A stretch of 64,000 nt of DNA, taken from positions 1 to 64,000 of the forward strand of contig DATFYE010000027.1 of assembly GCA_035315185.1 (NCBI GenBank), read 5' to 3'. This document shows positions 57,647 through 64,000 of this stretch, piece after piece. Source of the stretch: JADGQN01 sp035315185. GTDB taxonomy: Bacteria; Desulfobacterota; Syntrophorhabdia; Syntrophorhabdales; WCHB1-27. Numbering within the stretch: the stretch's first letter is position 1; each line of letters opens with the position of its first letter. The notes under the pieces were generated by a model. It had not been told where the DNA came from and did no database searches. It saw nothing but the letters and a program-made list of their open reading frames with translations. A program made the position numbers and the translations under genes.

Positions 57647-58627
57647 TTACTTCTTCCACGCGCCAATCTCTTTCAGATACTTTTCCGCTCCCGGATGAAA
57701 GGGAACGGGGGTAGCCTTTGTCATGTTCTCCAGCGTAAAGTCGCCTGGTGTCGAAGCATGGATCGCATAGTAGTCCTGCCGGTGTTCCCAGAGATTTTTC
57801 AGGAACCGGTAGACAAAATCCTCACTCACGTCAGCATGGGTGAAGATGCTGGTTGCAAATCCGTAAACGGGCGTATCCTGATCCATGCCTCTGTACGATT
57901 TTGCTTTGATGACCCTTTTGTAGTAATACGGATGTTCCGGCAGCACCTTGTTGAAAGCCTGTTCGTCGACGGGCACCACGCGGGCGGGCGTGAGCTGTGA
58001 GAGTTCCATGTACGACGGCATCGGATAGGCTCCTCCGAGAAAGCCGCCGTCGAGGCTCCCGTTCTGTATCCCTTCAACCACCTCTTTGAACACGTAGTAG
58101 TAAGGTTTGAAATCGTTCTTTGTCACACCGTGCGCTTCAAAGAAGAGAAGGGCGCTCGTGGAAACCGTGCTGCCCGGGCCTCCGATCCCGATGCGCTTGC
58201 CTTTAGCATCCGCAAAAGATTTGATAGGACCTTTAGCCGGCACGGCAAAATATTGGTCCGAACCATTGATGAAGCAGATTGCCCGAAGCGTGGAGAATGG
58301 TTTGCCCGCGTATTCGCCAAGACCTTTATATGCCCGGAAGCCGTCAGGAGTGCCGAAAAGGGCGAAGGCAGGCTTCTTACCGGCCTCCCTCTGCATCATG
58401 CGCCGGACCATCTCCATGGTGCCTGTCGCAGCTTCATGAACAAAGTTGGCATCCGGCATGTACTTGTTCGTCACAGCGGCCACGCCTGCACCGAGAATGT
58501 AGACAGTGCCACCCGAAGGCGGTGTGTACAGGGGCGCCAACTCCGCAGCTTGTATTGACGGATGACTGCACAAGAGTATCAGAGCCGCGAAGCCGAGAAC
58601 AGATGCAATGAGTCTAACATATTTCAT
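57647..58627 (-). CDS. TAXI-family TRAP transporter solute receptor
   Basis: A 326-residue periplasmic binding protein: signal peptide (about 1-27), VHEAATGTMEMVRRMMQREA, GIGGPGSTVSTSALLFFEAH (family loop) and AYPMPSYMELSQ. TAXI proteins bring anionic or aromatic ligands to fused TRAP permeases. GGGGGTGCGG lies before ATG 58627. It shares an operon with ubiD copy 4, so the likely cargo is that enzyme's aromatic substrate (inference). Repeat copy D ends 24 nt before its start. Confidence 0.88.
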   Translation of the reverse strand: MKYVRLIASVLGFAALILLCSHPSIQAAELAPLYTPPSGGTVYILGAGVAAVTNKYMPDANFVHEAATGTMEMVRRMMQREAGKKPAFALFGTPDGFRAYKGLGEYAGKPFSTLRAICFINGSDQYFAVPAKGPIKSFADAKGKRIGIGGPGSTVSTSALLFFEAHGVTKNDFKPYYYVFKEVVEGIQNGSLDGGFLGGAYPMPSYMELSQLTPARVVPVDEQAFNKVLPEHPYYYKRVIKAKSYRGMDQDTPVYGFATSIFTHADVSEDFVYRFLKNLWEHRQDYYAIHASTPGDFTLENMTKATPVPFHPGAEKYLKEIGAWKK

Positions 58628-58651
58628 CCGCACCCCCTCTTCTGCGCATTA

Positions 58652-58923
58652 GTATTGTCAAAATCCGTGCTGGCTTCAACCATTTCCTTCGCTCGCTGGT
58701 GCTCCGTCTCTCACCCGTTCTAAGTTCTCCTTCCGCTTGCCTGTGGAACTCGCGCACGCCTGCTGTCGACAGCAGGCTTACCGCTCAGACAGTCCTCGGC
58801 ATGCGCCTCACACTGCGCACCGCTCCCTCCGAACATAAGACGGGTCCCGCGAGACTGCCGCAATGCTTCGCTCAGGAAAGGTTGAGCCGCGCTCCGCATT
58901 TCTCGTAAAACTTTTGACAATAC
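58652..58923 (-). repeat. Interspersed leader-type repeat, copy D, with perfect terminal inverted repeats
   Basis: 272 bp bounded by GTATTGTCAAAA (58652-58663) and its exact complement TTTTGACAATAC (58912-58923). CTGCGCATTA occurs on both sides (58642-58651 and 58924-58933), like a 10-bp target duplication. The 20-bp palindrome (centre TGTCGACA) is near the middle. No transposase. The 24 nt to ATG 58627 hold the ribosome site of the TAXI gene. Confidence 0.88.
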
Positions 58924-59020
58924 CTGCGCATTACCGCTTCGTCACCTTCAGTATTGCTGTTGTCGCTGGTTTCTTATCGCTTGCGACAGGCCACTGATCA
59001 CCGATCACTGATCACTCTCT

Positions 59021-60316
59021 TTATGCCACGCCCGGTATGATATTACCTCCAGAGGGAAAGATTGCAACATCAGCCTTCGGCATCTTATTCGCGGCCATAT
59101 CGACTGCTTCTAAGAGGCTCCGCGCGTGGGTGAACTTCATCATGCGCACCGTCTCTGTCGGCAACCCTTCGGTGACGTGAATCACGTCGAACTTCTCCGC
59201 AAGTTCCTTGAAAAAGACCACCTGCATAATATAAGAGATGCCGAAGGAGGTGAGTTGGTCAGGAATGTTCCCTGAGATGAGTCTCCGGTGAAAGTCGGTT
59301 GCTGTCTCAGAGCTTGCCATCTCCTGAACGAGAGGCAGAATCGGGCCAGCCTCTTTTTGCGGTGCGACCCAGATAATGATGCCTCCCGAGCGAGTACAAT
59401 ATCCGGCCATGGTCAAGGCCTTGGTAGCCTGCACGGCGATCTCCAGAGGATATGCCGAAGTGATCGTCACGTCAGCCACCTTAGCGAGCGGTACGAAATA
59501 AAGCGACGTCGCAAACTTCGCGGCCTCTTTCTGTTCAGCCATGGTTTCACCGGCGAAGGCCCGGATGATCTCCTTCTTATCATTGATCACGAGGTCAAGT
59601 TTGAAGGCCAGACGGGCCAGTCGTCCGGCGTCGACAACCTCTTCATAAAAAGGGTTGCCCTCCATCACGTTCACCTTGGCGTAACGGTGGCGGATCCAGG
59701 CGAAATGATGATCGGCGACTGCCCGGTAAGAGGAGACACCGGGCATGACGATCTTATATCCGCCGCCGAAACCTGCAGTCGGGTGAGGCATGCATTCACC
59801 AACGCCTATAATCAAGTCGGCAAAGGCCACATGCGGATTGATCTCAACGATGGTACCCCTGTGCGTACGGCCGATGACCACATTCTGCGTCGAGTACGGA
59901 TCATGCGAGATGAGCCGCTCACCGAGACGTTTCGCAACTTCTTCACCAGCCTTTTTCTTGAGCTGTTCGTAGGAAAGAACCGGGTGTGTTCCCAGGGCGC
60001 AAACAGCAGTCATTCGAGAATCGGGAATCCCCGCGCGGTTGAGCCGGTTCATCAATTCCGGAAGGGCCAGGTGCGCAGGTGTTGGCCGCTGCAGGTCGTC
60101 AAACAAGAGTACGACGTCCATCCCCGGTTTCGCGAGTTCTTCCAGCTTCGGACTTCCTATAGGGTTGTCGAGCGCCCTCCTGATTTCTGCGACAGGATCG
60201 GCAACACCGGGAACTGTCGGCTTATCTTGATCAGAGAGCACTTTCCATCCACTGGGGAGGGAGAAACAGATCTGCTTGCCTTCACAGATGACATACCGTT
60301 CACGCGTTTCAGCCAT
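59021..60316 (-). CDS. LarA-like (lactate racemase family) protein
   Basis: A 431-residue member of the DUF2088/LarA family. LLFDDLQRPTPAHLALPELM (about 69-88) and CALGTHP carry His; GVGECMPHPTAGFGGGYKIV (about 171-190) carries His and the conserved Lys that binds the nickel-pincer cofactor in LarA, then HHFAWIRH. Many relatives racemise or epimerise other 2-hydroxy acids. It starts 3 nt after the DctP gene at 60320-61324, so it probably processes the imported 2-hydroxy acid. LarB/C/E cofactor genes are not in the window. Confidence 0.88.
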   Translation of the reverse strand: MAETRERYVICEGKQICFSLPSGWKVLSDQDKPTVPGVADPVAEIRRALDNPIGSPKLEELAKPGMDVVLLFDDLQRPTPAHLALPELMNRLNRAGIPDSRMTAVCALGTHPVLSYEQLKKKAGEEVAKRLGERLISHDPYSTQNVVIGRTHRGTIVEINPHVAFADLIIGVGECMPHPTAGFGGGYKIVMPGVSSYRAVADHHFAWIRHRYAKVNVMEGNPFYEEVVDAGRLARLAFKLDLVINDKKEIIRAFAGETMAEQKEAAKFATSLYFVPLAKVADVTITSAYPLEIAVQATKALTMAGYCTRSGGIIIWVAPQKEAGPILPLVQEMASSETATDFHRRLISGNIPDQLTSFGISYIMQVVFFKELAEKFDVIHVTEGLPTETVRMMKFTHARSLLEAVDMAANKMPKADVAIFPSGGNIIPGVA

Positions 60317-60319
60317 CTA

Positions 60320-61324
60320 TCACCTCGTCTTGGTAAGTACTTTTTTCAGCTCCGGTGTGGTCTTGGGCGCCTTTTCTGCCAGCTCTGCCCAGCCTGCGTC
60401 GTACGCCGTTTTCAGGAATTTTTCGCTCTCAGCAGGCGACAGTTGTATGACCTCGATCCCTTCCTTCTGTAATATCGGACGCTCCTTTTTCTTCAGATCG
60501 TCAAACAGGGCGACCGCCTTCTTCTCCCCTTCTATTGCCGCCTCGTTCAGGATATCCTGGAGCTTCTTCGGCAATCCGTTGTAAGTTTTCATGTTGAGGA
60601 GCACGGGATTGGGCACGTTATAAAAACCGGGTTCGACCACATACTTGGTCACCTTGTCCCAGCCCCAATCGCGTATCCCGACCGAGGGCCAGCAGTAGCC
60701 ATCGACCACGTGACGTTCGAGCGCGGCGTATACCTCGGTCGGCGGTATCACAACCGGGTTTCCGCCCAGCGTCTTTATCGCCTGGAGCTGGTTGGCTGAT
60801 ACCCTGATATTAAGTCCCTTCAAATCAGCGCTCTTGATTGGCTTCAATAGGTAAAGATGAAACCTGAGATCGAGACCGAGCCGTGCCTGGTAACGGAGCC
60901 CGAGCCTCTGTTCGTGCAGCGTGTTAAAATAGGCCCAGGCGCCGCTTGCCCTCTCCTCCATGGGTGTCATGGTGGAAAGCTTCATCGCGTCAGCCTCGGG
61001 CAACACCGAAAGATAGTACGCGTTTGTGGTGAAGACCATGTCCACCATACCACGCTGCGCAGCCGCTACTTGATCCATGGTTTTTACTGCTTCGGGTCCG
61101 CCGATATAGTTGATCTTCAGCTCGCCCGGCGCCTTCTTTGCTACAAGCTGCTCAACAAGATCCGTGAAGATAAAGAACGCCTGGTTGTCTGTGGCTGTTT
61201 TCGGCCAGGCCGTCACAGCCTTGAGCGTGAAGACCTCAGCCGCTTTGGCAGGAATAGTCTGCGTAAAGAGTATCGAGACCGCGACCAGCACTACAAAGAG
61301 AAGAACGCCCGATCTTCTTTTCAT
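60320..61324 (-). CDS. TRAP substrate-binding protein (DctP family), copy 1
   Basis: A 334-residue periplasmic binding protein: signal peptide (about 1-28), FTLKAVTAWPKTATDN, the conserved loop region SADLKGLNIRVSANQLQAIK with Arg, and KYVVEPGFYNVPNPV. It is clearly paralogous to the next gene, so the two may bind different organic acids. It lies 3 nt before the LarA-like gene and 81 nt after its paralogue. Confidence 0.9.
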   Translation of the reverse strand: MKRRSGVLLFVVLVAVSILFTQTIPAKAAEVFTLKAVTAWPKTATDNQAFFIFTDLVEQLVAKKAPGELKINYIGGPEAVKTMDQVAAAQRGMVDMVFTTNAYYLSVLPEADAMKLSTMTPMEERASGAWAYFNTLHEQRLGLRYQARLGLDLRFHLYLLKPIKSADLKGLNIRVSANQLQAIKTLGGNPVVIPPTEVYAALERHVVDGYCWPSVGIRDWGWDKVTKYVVEPGFYNVPNPVLLNMKTYNGLPKKLQDILNEAAIEGEKKAVALFDDLKKKERPILQKEGIEVIQLSPAESEKFLKTAYDAGWAELAEKAPKTTPELKKVLTKTR

Positions 61325-61405
61325 GGATGAACCCCCTCGATGTTTTTATGCAGGCCGGGCAAGCTGCGCCGGCCTGTCGTTCTCACAGACTACAGATGAT
61401 TTATC

Positions 61406-62410
61406 TTACTTCCCCATTTTCTTTGTCAGTAGCTTTTTGAGCTCGGGACCTGTTTTCGGACATTTCTCTATGACATCTTTCCATCCCTCATCGTAGGCGA
61501 TCTTCAGGAATTTTTCCTTCTCCGCCGGGGGGAGGTCAATCACCTGAAGACCAGCCTTTTTCAGAAGGGGAATCTCCTTCTTGCCTTCCTCCTCGTAAAA
61601 GGCGACCGTTTTTCTCTCGGATTCCATGGCAGCCTCCGTCAAAACATCCTGGAACTTTTTCGGTAGCGCGTTCCATGCTTTTAGATTCATGATGAGAGGG
61701 TGTGGCCCTGAGTAAAATCCAGGCTCAACGATATACTTGGTCTGCTTTTCCCATCCCCACTCCCGGATGCTGACGAGCACAAAGCAATAACCATCGACGA
61801 CCTTTCTTTCCAGGGCTTGGTAAACGTCCGTGGGCGGGATTACTACGGGATTGCCTCCGAGACCCTTGATAACTTGGAGGTACATGGGAGAGACGCGGAT
61901 GTTGAATCCTTTAAGATCGGCCGTTTTTATTGGCCGCGTTAAATAAAGGTAAAAGGGCGCATCAATGCCGAGTCTGCCCAGAAGATAGAGACCTTTCTTT
62001 TCGTGCAGGTCATTAAAGTAAGCCATGGCCCCGTTTGCCCTTTCCTCCCAGGGCTTGAAATCTGAAAGCTTCATAGCATCAACTTCCGGGACCTCCGAAA
62101 CATAGTAGGCGTTGGTGGTATGGACAATATCAACCATACCAGTCTGTGCGGCGTGCGCCTGGTCCTGGATCTTGACGGCCTCAGGGCCCCCAACGAGGTT
62201 CAGCTTCAGTTCTCCTGGATACTTCTTTGCCACCTGCTGTTCAACGCTCTCCATGAAATAGAGTAGTGATTTGTTGTCAGTGGTATTCTTTGGCCATGCT
62301 GTGACAACCTTAAGCGTGATTGTCTGAGCCTCGGCCATCTGGGTCAAAAACGGCAGCAATAGAAAGGCTAAAAACGCGGCGGACAGTAACAAGCCAAATC
62401 GTTTTTTCAC
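61406..62410 (-). CDS. TRAP substrate-binding protein (DctP family), copy 2
   Basis: A 334-residue periplasmic binding protein with a signal peptide (about 1-28) and ITLKVVTAWPKNTTDN at the mature start. TADLKGFNIRVSPMYLQVIK and KYIVEPGFYSGPHPL mark the ligand domain. GGAGG lies upstream of GTG 62410. It belongs to the operon dctQ-dctM-dctP-dctP-larA-like. It and copy 1 keep the same residues in the binding region, which suggests related ligands. Confidence 0.9.
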   Translation of the reverse strand: MKKRFGLLLSAAFLAFLLLPFLTQMAEAQTITLKVVTAWPKNTTDNKSLLYFMESVEQQVAKKYPGELKLNLVGGPEAVKIQDQAHAAQTGMVDIVHTTNAYYVSEVPEVDAMKLSDFKPWEERANGAMAYFNDLHEKKGLYLLGRLGIDAPFYLYLTRPIKTADLKGFNIRVSPMYLQVIKGLGGNPVVIPPTDVYQALERKVVDGYCFVLVSIREWGWEKQTKYIVEPGFYSGPHPLIMNLKAWNALPKKFQDVLTEAAMESERKTVAFYEEEGKKEIPLLKKAGLQVIDLPPAEKEKFLKIAYDEGWKDVIEKCPKTGPELKKLLTKKMGK

Positions 62411-62504
62411 GGTAACCTCCTTAAGGTATGTGTTTAGTGTTTCGTGTTCAGTGCTACCACCTTTCCTAATTCTACACTAGTCACCAGTCACTAGTCACTC
62501 TCTT

Positions 62505-63824
62505 TCACTTCATCCCCATAAGGATCGGTACAATGGTTGCTAAGAAAGGAACTGCCAGCACGAGGATAATGACCAACGTATCAATAATCCAATAAGGGGT
62601 TGCGGCTCTCCAGATGTCCGTCATGGAGATCTCAGGAGGGGCAACGCCCTTCATAACGAAGAGGGTCACGCCGAAAGGTGGGGTGATCAGGCCGGTCTCC
62701 AACGACATGAGCATGACCACGCCGAACCAGATGGTATTAATGTGCAGGGCATTAATAACGGGCATAAAGATCGGTATGGTGATCATCATGATGGCCACGG
62801 TCTCCATGCAGATGTCCAAAACGACTACGGTTAAGATCATGCCGATGACGATGAGGAGAGGCGGCAAGTTGATGTTGCTGATAAAGCTGGTTAGGCCTGC
62901 GGCGGCGCCGGTAAAGGCCAATATCTCGCCGTACGTGCTTGAGACGATGATAATCATGAATATCATGGCCGTCACTTTCACCGTACCCAGGGCTGACTTC
63001 TTGATGATCTCCCAGTTCAGGCGTCGGTAGCAAAGGGCCAGGATGAACGAACCGAGCGTCCCTGTGGCGGCCGCCTCGGTGGGCGTTGCTACCCCGAGGA
63101 ATATGAAGCCCAGGACCATGAAGATGATGAGGCCGAGGGGTAAGAGGTAGACCACGGTGACCCAAATTTTTTCCTTCAGAGGGACCTTGGGAACGTCGTA
63201 GAGGGGCGCTTCTTTAGGGAAGATACGAACCCATATCACTACATACACGAAGTAGAAGATGGACATGATGATGCCTGGTACGATCCCGGCCATGAGGAGC
63301 TGGCCCACATCGATGCCGGCAAGGCTCGCGAACACTACGGTGAGGGCATTGGGAGGAATGAGGGCATCGACGGTACCTACCCCCATGAGCGGCCCGAGGC
63401 TCATGTTTTTGCTGTAGCCCCGCCTGAGCATCTCAGGAAGCAGGATGGTGCCGAGAAGCGCACAGGTGGCAATGGTGGAGCCGCTCAAAGCGCCTATAAT
63501 GACCCCCATGATGATGGCCAGAACGGAGAGCCGCCCCCGGAGCTGGCCGAGCCACTTGTCAAGGACATTCACCGCATTGAGCCCCAGCCCTGAGTGAAAT
63601 ATCAGTTCACCCATAAGGATAAAGAAGGGCACGGGGAGCAGGGTGAAGGTGGTAATGGACGTGAAGACACCTGTTGCAACTCCGGTGAGACCTGCCGTTC
63701 CCCCGAGGAAGAACCAGGCGGCAACCATGTTGACAATGAGGAAGGCAAAGGCGATGGGAATCCCCGTGAGCAAGAGGAAGATCGTACCACCAAAGAGTAG
63801 TGAGATAACCAGCCACCATTCCAT
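62505..63824 (-). CDS. dctM: TRAP transporter large permease (DctM family)
   Basis: A 439-residue polytopic protein with about 12-13 helices. Family segments: LLTGIPIAFAFLIVNMVAA, GVIIGALSGSTIATCALLGT (near 107-126) and the ETGLITPPFGVTLFVMKGVA signature near 390. It uses a Na+ or H+ gradient to move acids delivered by the DctP proteins. It starts 3 nt after the dctQ stop. Confidence 0.94.
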   Translation of the reverse strand: MEWWLVISLLFGGTIFLLLTGIPIAFAFLIVNMVAAWFFLGGTAGLTGVATGVFTSITTFTLLPVPFFILMGELIFHSGLGLNAVNVLDKWLGQLRGRLSVLAIIMGVIIGALSGSTIATCALLGTILLPEMLRRGYSKNMSLGPLMGVGTVDALIPPNALTVVFASLAGIDVGQLLMAGIVPGIIMSIFYFVYVVIWVRIFPKEAPLYDVPKVPLKEKIWVTVVYLLPLGLIIFMVLGFIFLGVATPTEAAATGTLGSFILALCYRRLNWEIIKKSALGTVKVTAMIFMIIIVSSTYGEILAFTGAAAGLTSFISNINLPPLLIVIGMILTVVVLDICMETVAIMMITIPIFMPVINALHINTIWFGVVMLMSLETGLITPPFGVTLFVMKGVAPPEISMTDIWRAATPYWIIDTLVIILVLAVPFLATIVPILMGMK

Positions 63825-63827
63825 GGG

Positions 63828-64000
63828 TCACCTCCCCGCCTTAAGTTCGCTGAACCTATTCCAGGCCATCCTGAAGAACTGGATGATAAGAAAGATGCTC
63901 CCAATGGGGATGATGATATAAACGGTCCATTTCGGAACCGTCACTGCCCGCACATCCGTGACTCCTGCGATAATGGAGTCGTAGGTGTACGCCGCACTGT
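63828..64000 (-). CDS. dctQ: TRAP transporter small permease (DctQ family), C-terminal part
   Basis: Only the last 56 residues are in the window; the gene continues past the right edge. DSIIAGVTDVRAVTVPKW is followed by the last membrane helix VYIIIPIGSIFLIIQFF, and RMAWNRFSELKAGR ends at TGA 63828. It is the usual partner of DctM, 3 nt upstream of it. Confidence 0.85.
   Translation of the reverse strand, partial: SAAYTYDSIIAGVTDVRAVTVPKWTVYIIIPIGSIFLIIQFFRMAWNRFSELKAGR

Noticed and set aside
55947..58920. Open frames of 62-66 codons inside repeat copies B, C and D (shared words such as KPAVDSRRARVPQASGRR)
   Set aside because: The frame is shared because the DNA is shared. Most differences between copies change the amino acid, and the paired palindrome change points to DNA or RNA structure, so a protein is unlikely.
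1..64000. CRISPR array, tRNA, rRNA, prophage or transposase genes
   Set aside because: I looked for regular spaced repeats, tRNA-like arms and transposase motifs and saw none.

Overview
The window looks like a chromosome segment of a strictly anaerobic, aromatic-degrading member of the Desulfobacterota, most like the syntrophic phenol degraders (Syntrophorhabdus relatives). This placement is inference from gene content: four UbiD-family decarboxylases, a split phenylphosphate-synthase-like pair, TRAP transporters, an octaheme cytochrome, hopanoid genes and UGA-recoded (selenocysteine) thiol proteins. No rRNA, tRNA or CRISPR array was seen, and no phage or transposase gene.

Layout. 1-3023: a dienelactone hydrolase, an unknown helical protein and an L,D-transpeptidase. 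3050-12087: a hopanoid cluster, with hpnG on the plus strand facing a tightly overlapping minus-strand operon hpnJ-hpnK-shc-hpnA-DUF116-hpnH-cruF-like. 12311-22443: mixed genes, including a DsbA-like selenoprotein (UGA at 13232), a Fe-S aldo/keto reductase, a glycosyltransferase, an octaheme HAO-family cytochrome and a TIGR04282/TIGR04283 pair. 22620-28737: small exported proteins, a DUF4124-ankyrin gene that needs a -1 frameshift at A AAA AAG, repeats and a gene relic. 28745-43525: the most notable region, an aromatic carboxylation locus. 43858-54792: a transporter, envelope proteins, a NagA-like deacetylase, a selenocysteine glutaredoxin beside a thioredoxin reductase, and a TPR protein. 54833-64000: TRAP and TAXI transport genes, a fourth UbiD enzyme and a LarA-like protein.

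The carboxylation locus has two minus-strand operons around a LysR-type regulator gene. Operon one runs UbiD, two KdsC-like HAD proteins, UbiD, an 84-residue protein, UbiD, UbiX and an archaeal-type CTP-dependent riboflavin kinase. The parts match phenylphosphate carboxylase of Thauera (two UbiD-like subunits, a 10-kDa and an 18-kDa HAD subunit), plus enzymes making FMN and prenyl-FMN. Operon two runs a duplicated alpha-beta-barrel protein, the two PEP-synthase-like halves of phenylphosphate synthase, a membrane protein, a Tm-1-like protein and an LpdD-like prenyl-flavin chaperone. Both operons have the same promoter design: TTGACA-N16-TACAAT with an ATAAG-N5-CTTAT palindrome exactly 20 nt upstream of the -35 box, as expected for one LysR regulon.

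A second structured signal is a ~270-bp repeat family (four copies: 1-175, 49637-49946, 55879-56131, 58652-58923). All copies lie in the same orientation relative to the downstream gene. Three end 23-26 nt before a start codon. A central 20-bp palindrome is kept by compensating changes. One copy has perfect 12-bp terminal inverted repeats flanked by 10-bp direct repeats. It may be a mobile element, a regulatory leader, or both.
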